Of a stretch of 64,000 nucleotides of DNA, positions 9,201 through 15,792 are shown in pieces (position 1 is the stretch's first letter; every line of letters begins with the position of its first letter). Made by a program: the position numbers and the translations under genes. The notes under the pieces were generated by a model, which made no database searches, had not been told where the DNA came from, and was given only the letters and a program-made list of their open reading frames with translations. This stretch comes from Planctomycetales bacterium (GTDB lineage: Bacteria > Planctomycetota > Planctomycetia > Pirellulales > Pirellulaceae). The stretch covers positions 1 to 64,000 of the forward strand of contig JAGQPF010000363.1 in assembly GCA_020426845.1 (NCBI GenBank), written 5' to 3'.

Positions 9201-10975
9201 TCCAACGGGATCAGCTCGGCCGTTGGGTCAGTTCGCCAGCGAAATTGCGTTTCCCACGTGAACGTCTCCTCCACTTCGCCACAGGGCACGAGTTCGCCGG
9301 GCAAGGGGGCATCGAGATCGACATCGAGGTACGGGTCGCTGCCGACCGGTGCGACCGGGCTATCATCCAACGGCAGTTCCGGGTCCGCATCGATCGGCGC
9401 GACCGGGTCGTCATCAATCGGCGCGACCGGGTCCTCATCGATCGGCGCGACCGGGTCCTCATTAATCGGCGCGACCGGGTCCTCATCGATCGGCGCGACC
9501 GGGTCCTCATCGATCGGCGCGACCGGTCCGTCATCGATCGGCGCGACCGGTCCGTCATCAATCGGTGCGACCGGGTCCTCATCGATCGGCGCGACCGGGT
9601 CCTCATCGATCGGCGCGACCGGTCCGTCATCAATCGGCGCGACCGGGTCCTCATCGATCGGCGCGACCGGGTCGTCACCAATCGAAATGTCCGCGTTGTT
9701 GTCTGCGCCGGTGTTAAGGTCGTCGCCGGTCGCAGCATCGCCTGGAGCCTCCGCCCATGGCCCAACATCCGTGTCACCCAAAGACTCGGCCTCGGCCGCT
9801 TCGTCGGGTGACTCTTCTGCGTTGGTGGCCAACGGCACTCGACAATAGCTGCCGGGCACTGGATGGTAGATGGCCTGACGGTACTGATCTTCTGGCGTCA
9901 CAGTGACTTCCAGCAGGTCGATGATCTCCCCGCCGTCCACGTCCGTGACTCGAAGCCGAATCGTGGCGAATTCATCTCCCTGCAGATCATGAGCAGGAGC
10001 AAGCCGGAGCGCCCCAAAGGCATCCACCGTGGGTGGATCTCGAAAAGCGGCTGCGTTGTCGACATCGAGCACTTCGAACGCAAGCTCGCCCCGGCGTTCA
10101 GGATCCTGAAAGAGCCCGGGAAGTCTCAACGTTCTCACGTTGCCGCTGACGGCCTCACTGTCGCTTCGCCAGCTTTTCAAGGTGAGATGTGACGTCGAAC
10201 CGCGGGGCGCATCGTTCTCGGGAAGCACATTCACCCAGATATTGGTGGCCCCGATGTCCCCCGCTTCGTCCGTAGCGACCACGGCCCATTGGCTGTAACC
10301 GAATTCGTCCGCATCCAAGGTGACGTCGAGGCGGCCGTCCACTACCACCATCTCTTGCACAGGGTCTGCAGCTCCACTGTGCGTCACGGGCCAGGCGTCC
10401 AAGGTGAGTTGTTCGCCGTCGACTTCGTGAAACCACTCGCCGATATCGATGGAGAACGCTTGCCCCTCAATGACGGTGAATGTGCGTTGCTCGACGTCTC
10501 CCGCCACGACTCGCGGCGCGTCGGGCGCCGGCTCGATTTTCAGCGGGATATCCAGAAAGCCTTGGCGATATCCATCGGACCCTTGCAGCCGCAGCGTGGT
10601 CTCGCCATGGACGTCGGGCATTGACTCAAGTCTCAGCACCTCGGCCTCGGCGACGACCGACACCAATGCTTCGTCCGCCACCTGGGCATTCCAGTGCATG
10701 GGCGCACCGGGGGCGACGTCGAACAGCTGGCCTTGGTCATCGGTCAGCTGCGGGGCCAATTCGGCAAACGCCCAGATCGCCGTCCCGAAGTCCTCGGGAG
10801 CCGTCAGCACCAAGTCGGACGCCATCATCTGCCGCGGCTCCAGCGTCTCCAGCGCAAGCGCCGACGAGCGGCTTGGCCGGCGGGACGCGAGTCCGGCGCG
10901 AGCCGTGCTCCGGCGCCTCGCTCGTTGAGCCATGCGAGCCAGCAATCGTTTCCACGAACGGGTGTGAAGAGGCAT
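269..10975 (-). CDS. Giant RHS/YD-repeat surface protein with toxin-like C-terminus
   Basis: A 3,568-residue protein, much longer than usual RHS proteins (about 1,400-1,600). The N-terminus is Arg-rich, then carries the LETLEPRQMMA signature (about residues 42-53) found on planctomycete cell-surface giants. Ig/cadherin-like segments follow to about 400, then an acidic 8-residue repeat (about 431-544), more beta-rich sequence, a Calx-beta-like region (about 1,060-1,190, 'DREVEWDETVDVRLV'), and a long YD-repeat region (about 1,580-3,150, many 'YDxxGRL' units). The RHS core end 'VSGRYLSPE' lies near 3,188. The last ~370 residues are different: hydrophobic Gly/Ala-rich sequence, then 'LYRVWDPQGS...GGYWSLDP...VPMGTVLYVGEV...GGGSQVVL', which resembles ADP-ribosyltransferase/TNT-like toxin tips of polymorphic toxins (recall, uncertain). 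GGAGGG lies 6-7 nt before the ATG. Probably exported and anchored or displayed; function inferred as contact-dependent toxin or adhesin. The gene has no co-oriented neighbour in the window. Confidence 0.85.
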   Translation of the reverse strand: MPLHTRSWKRLLARMAQRARRRSTARAGLASRRPSRSSALALETLEPRQMMASDLVLTAPEDFGTAIWAFAELAPQLTDDQGQLFDVAPGAPMHWNAQVADEALVSVVAEAEVLRLESMPDVHGETTLRLQGSDGYRQGFLDIPLKIEPAPDAPRVVAGDVEQRTFTVIEGQAFSIDIGEWFHEVDGEQLTLDAWPVTHSGAADPVQEMVVVDGRLDVTLDADEFGYSQWAVVATDEAGDIGATNIWVNVLPENDAPRGSTSHLTLKSWRSDSEAVSGNVRTLRLPGLFQDPERRGELAFEVLDVDNAAAFRDPPTVDAFGALRLAPAHDLQGDEFATIRLRVTDVDGGEIIDLLEVTVTPEDQYRQAIYHPVPGSYCRVPLATNAEESPDEAAEAESLGDTDVGPWAEAPGDAATGDDLNTGADNNADISIGDDPVAPIDEDPVAPIDDGPVAPIDEDPVAPIDEDPVAPIDDGPVAPIDDGPVAPIDEDPVAPIDEDPVAPINEDPVAPIDEDPVAPIDDDPVAPIDADPELPLDDSPVAPVGSDPYLDVDLDAPLPGELVPCGEVEETFTWETQFRWRTDPTAELIPLDLSPNAHYSEIVAHKARRSDLVASGWLGEDGLPDRSPLRDEAANEPPFTYYETEPRVQDPAVRRTDLQYHLEFANFRTISFVVHNESNRLMPRDLVGDLVLSFPDNIRVWRTGENGVPVPVTSGESLSQEWRAIGAGQYATAEFLKSIGVVPEEGDLHFMLDGFAQATHTVTFFVEGLELGSGEIQAHFHAAASPWLDPQAVYEATHSAAYHVGELDLDGDTDNDGTLQRNAAEDAVEAVSDFPGLRILTTQVDRDGDLIDDALDGFDANVLPGDRDDVVEVASSQFAELVLEVPEWMPLEDAAFRFTYPGLEGTEGLPPIRLWTLDQLQERSANGVASEQPGHLIPSATVTAYGTSVIRHDQLFAATGGDPRQLRLYVEGVLPGAYDLTVEMTSRVHDGLQVAIAGSVADTIRVHVESAVTLEAVDGLAQEGGEDEALLRVSRGTGNEFGDLPVFFQASFFPSRSGDDDEQGSRADSGGLGVASFADLQWTRLRGVTGRDEALSLTIDPNTGYGVVVIPHGASDVFVRIRGVDDREVEWDETVDVRLVTWAEMAAAHGLLETAPGDGRPGDPLPYRLGEVASARIILLDNDRAAIVGSSNRQPAGLPSSGVADAELAVAPRSPHGDVALRTGQLLLTPSWGGLVYRDDLNKQPLIEVELSLPWSEALMSPDSRLVATATVAGVRGVAQSFDLTSLRDRLADPRHRHDALRLVVPAPESLASQLPTGHYDVDVELTLSVNEQSWSRTVRGGMEWSNRLNPTFGETELGQGWAVSPAGQLYLQDNFYPTARMGDGDFTGAIASRLATLGAAPQSGAFISRGDGTAAWFAATPNVLYDESNATRTGDWEARAGQAPVSMGGPNGVAESVTWSWNHVTDIGQVFVSWSPAAELASNAYYEVSGAKPFGGLQTTTRFVVDQRVAPAIEIRGERWHSLGFFETDGDEPLVVKLSTQGPDGAFSDGKVSAGEVRVASDWRFQSPDGAMGELKREHTTDGVKFVWSDGRGDVTEFSVGGIMLEQRDRNQNRTQFNYEDADGDGRRDDLVRVVRQGGLATSYRYEAGVLSAVVDEAGRRYVPSMSEGRLTNMALPTSAGDPAHWQFGYDGAGQLVEVRDPLQSLSRFDRSDVSGAVIAVVDPLGTRWSVQPQLLDGAAIAGTGELRLAARGRLEPDARQTAVGGEEDATPTSDALREPWATVALAAVNELQQSLTQTWMFQTDAFGLLTANAKPATETFARSTWHWRRNQHGQLLAVEAPAGGGGTNPLAPQRTTYRYERNQLVEVVYPDGGREAWGGYDSLGMPGWHVDVTGVRTAWLRDLHGNVLAETSTADGQTRVVRSSYTPPPESIEALAGGLLTHEATGDGEQMRATDWQYYAIGPSIGLVQYETQGSGTAAAKATAYEYNAARELVTTTRGSDGLSWQWRYDDQGRRVEQSIVPSGEADQGIATVAWVYDALGRLVQERAADGATHVMSYDSLGRLLWDHGWASPDGQSLQFPVRYIYDVLGNVVMEVEHRDGDSQSVSSYDRVVQRTYDSRNQLLSERANPVQHPSGVERGGAMSTYTYDNWGNVQRLSEGLGIEILRETTYEYDVMGRPVTTVLTTADESHVSGRSYDRLGQVVSTREPAATGVAVTRYDYDPWGNLIATTTPAATNTVNATHGQLTQRRQWSPWGELLSTEIVDQDGAPLAPPTVNYYDALGRLTATVAAPAVTGGVPVSTLYAYDASGQPSRVLKLAADWDRQLVANGAPLSEGLLDGLFGSNIHDRLATMVVNVHDGLGRLVRTYDAENAGLVTRFSYDVLGNVVRESATALVDGAYETQTTVRQFDALSRLTRQVGPSAEADAGAEVVYRYSPTGLMAVEQSNDPGDETASAVVTTYDYDSHGRIAGTRVSGSLPAVVEHDDWGRQVHLVGQGVGDVTRLYDGLDRLVKETGDAGVAVTRYTANGLVAEQVDHAGVTTRFQYDLFGNVLQKVVDDSSGSSTTRYRYDALGRLAEVEDPLGAVTQYRYDNHGRLIGESNGVREVRYEFDPWGRPTAELHPDHVKRWSYDQAGRMERESWWTAGENPVLLYSANFEYTPQGELSRAFDTQYGQASSTIHSEYRFEYDEGTRLLDAAYASWNGAPQPVKINYDYDRAGNLASLSAGQGAAAWMRTQYAYDNRGRLQEMTQSGDVVSDKRLKIDYLDAPSLDSLAHGEQWSLFESSYQPVVRTDLGRLPDGRVSHVRHISSDSQNISSLDLTYNDLGRLVSETRTIEGDASDYERQYEYDDRGQLIQPESRFDAAGNRLGLLNGAKQLVEDVGSRMQYDERGNVIEQIRYTPIATAAPNPGQAEAYRFGSQTLLQGTYRIWANEVVAAGDAVGVVLLDDAGVVAAARVEEGSPLHMEFSVSRNEDFENLRLRFENADGTPVAGARLSEVILQRAQRFQYEYDLRDRLIQVQQYDLGTEQSIIAATRWEYDVLGNVMRTMRDDLADGSLESDRRFVYASGRVVMELDGDGRPQVSRWETPGGRLVAVEEIDVDSGAEDGAGGRVIWTLPDHVGTIRDLVASGSVSHLRYDVYGRPLENIDQVPHEAWNRVTTRFAGFEYDSTHEIYVANGRVYEPVSGRYLSPESGQPGENGYLFAGNAPVNPENLVRSGVAHTGFGWRDTLSSFAANWAYYSHPFHNPHGSYRQLAAGVKLAGWSMYAIGSLGGGVAATVARQASGVAIRAAIGPYLAQQAAFTLAETSVEYALSDTAKYPWASRLGTYFVLNTVSGTMSGNGPWLNQLAGFLGRQTLETAVRTGVDVSRGGELISSVAKNTVAGVGGETVARGVLGAIASMRKLPAVWSVRNRRYELIVSRVPGEIRGHHTAMSPGPLRPDIAATFSGARYAEIELSEPLHLYRVWDPQGSAREVGGYWSLDPNLGTSAIIDLALFPAANRAVRLTSIEVPMGTVLYVGEVGAQRAAMVGGGSQVVLGQRVDPAWIVPPLVRRRDMSYRNLGSDF
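9342..9681 (-). repeat. 24-bp in-frame tandem repeat, about 14 copies
   Basis: The unit reads about GGTCCTCATCGATCGGCGCGACC(G) on the plus strand and encodes the eight residues D-E/D-D/G-P-V-A-P-I inside the giant RHS protein (about residues 431-544). Variants differ mostly at two codons (DED, DDG, NED), so the copies are not identical. The right end decays to 'DADPELPL' and 'DDSPVAPV'. The repeat is acidic and Pro-rich, so probably an extended linker or stalk. The repeat also keeps other frames open, which explains long spurious frames on both strands. Confidence 0.9.
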
Positions 10976-11350
10976 GTCAGCCCTCCGGAACTTGGCGGAG
11001 TCAAGAGGCAGCTGAGGCAGGCTCGAGAGTCACTCCGGCCAAGCACAATTCAACCGCCGCGAAGGCATCGACAGGCGAACGCAAGGTGTACCCGAAAAAA
11101 GTGACACCACCACGTCACTCAAAGCGGAAACCGGACGTCATCGCGAGAATCGGGGCCAGGGTCGAACAGCACCCTGTCACTCAAACGGGGAAAATTGCTC
11201 GCCACGGTGACAGCCCTCGGCGCCACCTGTGGCGGCGGAGCGGCGCCGAAATAACCCGCAAATGCCGGATTCACAAACTGTCTGGCGGCGCCACGTCGAT
11301 TCTCGATACAATGAAAGGCGGCGGGCCCCCCCTCCCTCGTAGCGAAAAGC

Positions 11351-11540
11351 AAGTTCGATCCCTCCCAACTTCAGGCCCCCGTCAAATCGATCCCTCGCTG
11401 ACGCTTCGGGTTTCCTTCAGACTTCAGGCCCCCGTCAAATCGATCCCTCGCTGACGCTTCGGGTTTCCTTCAGACTTCAGGCCCCCCGTCAAATCGATCC
11501 CTCGCTGACGCTTCGGGTTTCCTTCAGACTTCACACCCGC
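11351..11540. repeat. Triple tandem 53/54-bp repeat (SLTLRVS-type element)
   Basis: Three near-identical units starting at 11,384, 11,437 and 11,491 (periods 53 and 54) carry AAATCGATCCCTCGCTGACG followed by CTTCGGGTTTCCTTCAGACT and a C-run; a degenerate fourth lies at 11,351. When translated they give the peptide SLTLRVS, or NPKRQRG on the other strand, both recurrent in spurious planctomycete proteins (recall). The block ends only about 40 bp before the DUF1501 start codon. The rest of the 605-bp gap (10,976-11,350) holds no gene that I can support. Confidence 0.85.
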
Positions 11541-11580
11541 CTCCCCCACTCCCGCCCTTCCCTCCTTGCGAGAGCCCGCC

Positions 11581-12921
11581 ATGTTGAGCATCGTCGGCCG
11601 CAGCGCCGGACACCTTTGCGATGGAATCAATCGACGCGACATGCTGCGTCTTGGCGTGCTGGGCGTGGGCGGCCTGTCGCTGCCGCGGCTGTTGGCGGCG
11701 GAGGCGGCTGCGGGAGTTGGCTCCAGCCGCAAGGCGGTGATCATGATCTACATGTGCGGTGCGCCATCCCACCAAGACATGTACGATCTGAAGATGGAAG
11801 CCCCTGCGGAGATTCGCGGCGAGTTCCGCCCGATCTCCACCAATGTGCCGGGCATTCAGATTTGTGAGCATCTGCCGCGGCTCGCCCGAATCATGGACAA
11901 GCTGATTCCGCTGCGCAGCGTCGTCGGCTCGCCCAACGGCGCCCACGACTCGTTCATCTGCTACACCGGCCGGACGACACTCAACCAGCCGCCGGGCGGA
12001 TGGCCGTCGATGGGCTCGGCGGTCTCCAAGGTGCGCGGACCAGCGCGGCGCGGCGTGCCGCCGTTCGTGGGACTTTCGCCCAAGGCCGGACACCCGCCGT
12101 ACGGATCGCCGGGCTTGCCGGGATTTCTCGGCGTGGGACACTCCGCCTTTCGGCCGACTGGCCCGGGCAAAGAGGACATGCAGTTGCACGTGCCGACGGC
12201 TCGGCTGGACGATCGCCGTGGACTGTTGACGAGCCTCGACACGCTGCGGCGAGACATCGACGCCGCCGGCGCCTTGGACGGCCTGGACGAATTGACCAGT
12301 CAAGCGATCTCGGTGCTGACCTCCAGCGAGTTGGCCGAGGCGCTGGACCTCTCGCGAGAGCCGGAGCATGTGCGCGAACGATACGGAAAGGGCGACCCGA
12401 AAAATTACGGAGACGGGGCGCCGCGCAATCTCGAGCACTTTCTGATGGCCCGGCGGCTCGTCGAAGCCGGGTGCCGCGTGGTCACGCTCAACTTCGGCCG
12501 CTGGGACTTCCACAGCAACAATTTCGACGGCCTAAAGTCCACGCATCTGCCGTTGTTCGACCAGGGCCTCTCGGCTTTGATCGAAGACCTACATGAACGT
12601 GGCATGGCCGACGATGTCTCCGTCGTGGCTTGGGGCGAATTTGGCCGCACGCCGCGGATTAACAAGGACGCCGGCCGAGATCACTGGCCGCAAGTGGGCG
12701 GCGGCTTGCTCGCCGGCGGCGGCATGCGCGCCGGTCAAGTGATCGGCGCCACTGACAAAACGGGAGCGGCCGTGGCGGACCGCCCGGTCCACTTCGCCGA
12801 AGTGCTCGCGACGCTCTACCGCAATCTTGGCATTGACGCCAATCGCACCACGTTGCGCGACCTGGCTGGGCGGCCTCAGTATCTGGTCGCCGAACACCCG
12901 CCGTTGCCGGAAGTGCTGTAG
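11581..12921 (+). CDS. DUF1501 family protein with Tat-like leader
   Basis: 446 residues. The N-terminus has 'INRRDMLRLGVLGVGGLSLPRLL', a twin-arginine-type leader typical of this family, so export of a folded protein is likely. The body contains the usual DUF1501 blocks: 'IMIYMCGAPSHQDMYDLK', 'GIQICEHLPRLARIMDKL', 'NGAHDSFICYTGR', 'VVAWGEFGRTPRINKDAGRDHW'. The family has an alkaline-phosphatase/sulfatase-like fold; the activity is not established. In planctomycetes it usually sits next to a DUF1549/DUF1553 cytochrome-like gene; here no such partner is present on either side. ATG 11,581 is chosen over an upstream in-frame TTG (11,566) because it begins the conserved 'MLSIVGR' leader. The repeat block just upstream probably lies in its 5' untranslated region or promoter. 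Confidence 0.93.
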   Translation: MLSIVGRSAGHLCDGINRRDMLRLGVLGVGGLSLPRLLAAEAAAGVGSSRKAVIMIYMCGAPSHQDMYDLKMEAPAEIRGEFRPISTNVPGIQICEHLPRLARIMDKLIPLRSVVGSPNGAHDSFICYTGRTTLNQPPGGWPSMGSAVSKVRGPARRGVPPFVGLSPKAGHPPYGSPGLPGFLGVGHSAFRPTGPGKEDMQLHVPTARLDDRRGLLTSLDTLRRDIDAAGALDGLDELTSQAISVLTSSELAEALDLSREPEHVRERYGKGDPKNYGDGAPRNLEHFLMARRLVEAGCRVVTLNFGRWDFHSNNFDGLKSTHLPLFDQGLSALIEDLHERGMADDVSVVAWGEFGRTPRINKDAGRDHWPQVGGGLLAGGGMRAGQVIGATDKTGAAVADRPVHFAEVLATLYRNLGIDANRTTLRDLAGRPQYLVAEHPPLPEVL

Positions 12922-12988
12922 CGCAAGGGGCTCGCCACGGATCAAACACGGGTTAAACACGGATGACGAATCTATGAAGATCACGAAC

Positions 12989-13009
12989 GAGGGAATCACA
13001 GATTCCCTC
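12989..13009. terminator. Hairpin between convergent genes
   Basis: Perfect 9-bp stem GAGGGAATC / GATTCCCTC with a 3-nt loop (ACA), between the DUF1501 stop and the convergent SMP-30-like stop. There is no T-run on either side, so it may act as a bidirectional or processing hairpin. The preceding stretch (12,933-12,970, 'CACGGATCAAACACGGG...') resembles another common dispersed 'cacggattaaacacgg' element. Confidence 0.4.
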
Positions 13010-13087
13010 AAACCGTAGAACGATCCACTTATCACTTTTGAGTCGCGGAGCTCGCTCAAGCTAAATATCTCCCGCGTTACTCAAGGA

Positions 13088-14110
13088 TCACTTCAGCGGG
13101 ACGCTCCAGAGTTTGTGCCCGGCAGTGATGTAGAGCGTCTTGCCTTCCGGGCCGCCAATCGTGCAATTCGTGATCATGTCCGCCAACACCGGCAGGAACG
13201 CCTCCAGCTTTCCCGTGTCGGGATGGATCACGTAGATCCCCGCCTTGTAGCGGTCGGATGTCTCGGCCGGCAAGTTAGGCACGTTGAAGCCGGCCGCTAC
13301 GAACAACCGGCCATCGGGGCCCAAGGTCATGCCGTCTGGCCCGCGGTCGGTCCCCCAGTTGAACAGGATCTTGCCGCTCTCCGGATCGAGCGTCCCGTCG
13401 GCGGCAAAGGAAAATCGCCAAAGTTTACGGGCGCCGTTGACGCCATCGTTGGGACCGTCATTCACGTTGTCCGCGACAAACAGGTAGCGTCCGTCTTTGG
13501 AGACGGCGACGCCATTGGGCCGCTCCACTTCATGCGTAATCACGCGAGTGACCTCGCCGCTCTTCGCGTCGATTCGGTACACGCCCTCGATGTCGCGGCC
13601 GTCCGCGTCACGCTGCTCGATGTCATCGCGAGGTCCATACCGCGGGTCGGTGAAGTACAGATTCCCGTCCGCGTCGATCGCGACGTCATTCGGCGAATTG
13701 TATCGCTTGCCTTCAAAGCGGTCGGTGAGCACTGTTACGCTGCCATCCGACTCCGTGCGCGTCAGGCGACGATTGCCGCCTTCGCCGCCGCCTTCACAGG
13801 CGATCATCCGGAGATCGTGATCGAATAGCAAACCGTTGGCTCGGCCGGATGGCGTGCGGTAGGTATGCAAGGCGCCGGTGCGATCGAGACGCATGATGCG
13901 GTTGTTGGCAATGTCGGTGAAGAACACGTTGTGGCTGGGATGCCAAGCCGGCCCCTCGGTGAAAGCCACTCGAGTCTCGGGTTTGGCCGCGGCGCCCACC
14001 GGAAACGGACTTGCGGGGAAGGGATCATCCTGAGCGTCCCCGCTAGCGGGCCAGAAGCTCAACGCCGCCGCAGTCATTGCCAACGCCAACACGGTTCGCC
14101 CAACTCTCAT
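13088..14110 (-). CDS. SMP-30/gluconolactonase-like secreted beta-propeller
   Basis: 340 residues starting 'MRVGRTVLALAMTAAALSFWPA', a Sec signal peptide. GGGGAG lies about 8 nt before this ATG, so I prefer it to a start 48 codons upstream. Six-bladed propeller motifs typical of the SMP-30/gluconolactonase family are visible: 'FTEGPAWHPSHNVFFTDIAN', 'SPNDVAIDADGNLYFTDPRY', 'RPNGVAVSKDGRYLFVADN' and 'GPDGMTLGPDGRLFVAAG'; the conserved Glu, Asn and Asp of these blocks are the usual divalent-metal ligands. Family members hydrolyse sugar lactones or related esters; the actual substrate cannot be read from sequence. Transcribed towards the DUF1501 gene, monocistronic, with a 417-bp divergent spacer upstream. 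Confidence 0.9.
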   Translation of the reverse strand: MRVGRTVLALAMTAAALSFWPASGDAQDDPFPASPFPVGAAAKPETRVAFTEGPAWHPSHNVFFTDIANNRIMRLDRTGALHTYRTPSGRANGLLFDHDLRMIACEGGGEGGNRRLTRTESDGSVTVLTDRFEGKRYNSPNDVAIDADGNLYFTDPRYGPRDDIEQRDADGRDIEGVYRIDAKSGEVTRVITHEVERPNGVAVSKDGRYLFVADNVNDGPNDGVNGARKLWRFSFAADGTLDPESGKILFNWGTDRGPDGMTLGPDGRLFVAAGFNVPNLPAETSDRYKAGIYVIHPDTGKLEAFLPVLADMITNCTIGGPEGKTLYITAGHKLWSVPLK

Positions 14111-14527
14111 CGTCTCGCTCCCCAAGAGCTCTCGAAGGCCGGAAATTGCCGGAGAATGCCGGCTTCCATGGTTGGCAGGTCGGACTCGCGATACAAGGGC
14201 CAAACGAGCGGTTTTCGCCCAACGGCCGAAAGTGACATCAAATCGACGACACAACGCATCGTATCGACGACACGCTCGCTCGGGCCCCGAGCCAGCGAAA
14301 TGGCCGCAAACCGTTGCAAAATAACAAGTTTTGGATTTGGACCAGGGATTGGCACGCCAGCTGCCTCATCTTAGTTTCGTCGCAAAGCGAACACTTGCTG
14401 CCCCGCCGTCGAGGCTCTCGCTTGGCGCACCAAAGGCCGCTGAAAACTGCAGCCCCGGCAATCGACACCGCATCTTGCCGACAGCGAGTTTTCGACCGGC
14501 CATCAACCTCCCTCCCTGGAGCGTGCA
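14111..14527. other. Divergent intergenic spacer
   Basis: 417 bp between divergent genes for the lactonase-like protein and a small secreted peptide. It should hold promoters for both. I see no convincing -35/-10 pair and no reading frame worth calling. Confidence 0.4.
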
Positions 14528-14872
14528 ATGAAACGGATGATTCTTGGCCTCGCCGCCGCCATCGCCTTGATGGTCGCCACTGCCAGCACCACACAAGCCG
14601 CCGATTTCTACTTCGGCATCAGCTCCGGTGGTCGAGCGTACTCGCCATACGGTTCGCCGTACTCGGTTGGCCGCGTGCCCGTCTACAGCGGTCACCACCA
14701 TGGCCACTCGCACCACGGCGCGCATGTGCCGAGCTATTCGCTCTATCCGCCCAGCAGCGTGTATCGGCCGACGAACGTGTATCGCAGCTACGCCCCCAGC
14801 GTCTACAACCCGTACCGCAGCTACTACGGCTCGCCCTACGGTTCGCTGCACAGCGGCCACTGTCGGTACTAA
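14528..14872 (+). CDS. Small secreted His/Tyr/Ser-rich protein
   Basis: 114 residues: a clean signal peptide (about 1-24, 'LGLAAAIALMVATASTTQAA') and a mature part of about 90 residues dominated by Tyr, Ser, Pro, Gly and His. It has a His cluster ('GHHHGHSHHGAH') and repeated 'SPYG/NPYRSYYG' units. TGGAG lies 6 nt before the ATG. The composition suggests a low-complexity extracellular or cell-wall peptide, perhaps metal-binding through the His cluster; this is inference and no family is recognised. It stands alone, convergent with miaE. Confidence 0.75.
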   Translation: MKRMILGLAAAIALMVATASTTQAADFYFGISSGGRAYSPYGSPYSVGRVPVYSGHHHGHSHHGAHVPSYSLYPPSSVYRPTNVYRSYAPSVYNPYRSYYGSPYGSLHSGHCRY

Positions 14873-15085
14873 GCAACGGGGCGAAAGCCTTTCCCAAGTC
14901 GCCACACCCGGTCGCCATGGGGAAGCAAATGCCCCCTCGTGAAGCGGGCCGTGGGAAGAGTCCCTTGTTTGGGCCGGAACGTATTTGAGGCAGCGTGATG
15001 GAGCAATCCATCGCGCTCAAGCAGCCCCCGCCAACGCGGCCGTCGTCATGAACTCGTTGTTCGTGGCGGCGGCCGTCGTGCGTTG

Positions 15086-15100
15086 CAGGCTGGCGGCCTG
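15086..15100. repeat. Degenerate palindromic dispersed repeat
   Basis: CAGGCTGGCGGCCTG with flanking GTGCGTTG and CACCACGAC, a one-base variant of the palindrome family seen at 52, 17,820, 30,902, 50,711 and 54,509. It lies in the 260-bp gap between the His/Tyr-rich gene and miaE; nothing else is seen in that gap. Confidence 0.6.
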
Positions 15101-15132
15101 CACCACGACAAGTTCTTGCGGAGCCCAGGCGG

Positions 15133-15708
15133 TTAGCTGTGCATGCGGGGCAGGTTCTCGCCTTCGGCGATGATCTCTGCCTCCAGCGAGGCAAGTTCCT
15201 CCAACCTTTGACGAACATTTTCGTCGGTGTCAAAATCTCGCGCGAGCTTCACGTAGCAGGCGTGATGCCTTGCTTCCGATTCAAACAACGAGTCATAAAA
15301 GTCCGCCAGTTCACGATCCCCGACGTGTTGCCGCAGCAGATCAAATCGCTCGCACGAGCGGGCCTCGATCAGCCCCGCCACCAGCAGCCGATCGACAGCC
15401 CTGACGGGCTCTTGACGCCGCACCAGATCGTTCAGCTTCCGCCCGTAACTGCTCGGCTTCAAGCGTCGAAACGGAATGCCCCGCCGCTCGAGCAACTCCA
15501 GCACCAGATGAAAGTGCTCCAACTCCTCGTTGACAATTTCCGTCATCGCGCGGCAGAGTTCGACGTTCTCGACGTAAGCGAACATCAGGTTCATCGCCGT
15601 GCCGGCCGCCTTCTTCTCGCAATGGGCATGGTCGATCAAGATCGACGGCAAGTCCGACTCCACCTGCCGCAGCCAACGACTGGGCGTGGCCCCCTTGAGA
15701 CTCAACAT
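15133..15708 (-). CDS. miaE: tRNA-(ms2io6A)-hydroxylase
   Basis: 191 residues, full length for the family. MiaE is a carboxylate-bridged di-iron monooxygenase that hydroxylates the isopentenyl side chain of 2-methylthio-N6-isopentenyl-A37 in tRNAs reading UNN codons. Ferritin-like ligands are visible in order: 'CEKKAAGTAM' (about 31-40), 'NEELEHFHLV' (ExxH, about 60-69), 'EARSCERFDLL' and 'ESEARHHACY' (second ExxH). The motif 'SSYGRKLNDLVRRQEP' is also typical. Cytoplasmic. It is followed on the same strand by nothing within the operon range; the ABC-F gene ends 84 nt upstream, so the two could be co-transcribed. Confidence 0.92.
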   Translation of the reverse strand: MLSLKGATPSRWLRQVESDLPSILIDHAHCEKKAAGTAMNLMFAYVENVELCRAMTEIVNEELEHFHLVLELLERRGIPFRRLKPSSYGRKLNDLVRRQEPVRAVDRLLVAGLIEARSCERFDLLRQHVGDRELADFYDSLFESEARHHACYVKLARDFDTDENVRQRLEELASLEAEIIAEGENLPRMHS

Positions 15709-15792
15709 GACGGCTCACCTTGTCAACGTGTATGACGCCTTGCGATCCCGTTCTCGGCTCATGAGCACGCCGGAACAACGGGAAAACGGATG

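Noticed and set aside
9342-9681. Regular short repeats that could suggest a CRISPR array
   Set aside because: The units are contiguous with no unique spacers, 24 bp long, and in frame within the giant protein.
12589-13059. Minus-strand frame at the 3' end of DUF1501
   Set aside because: It overlaps the coding region of DUF1501 and the convergent hairpin and has no recognisable features.
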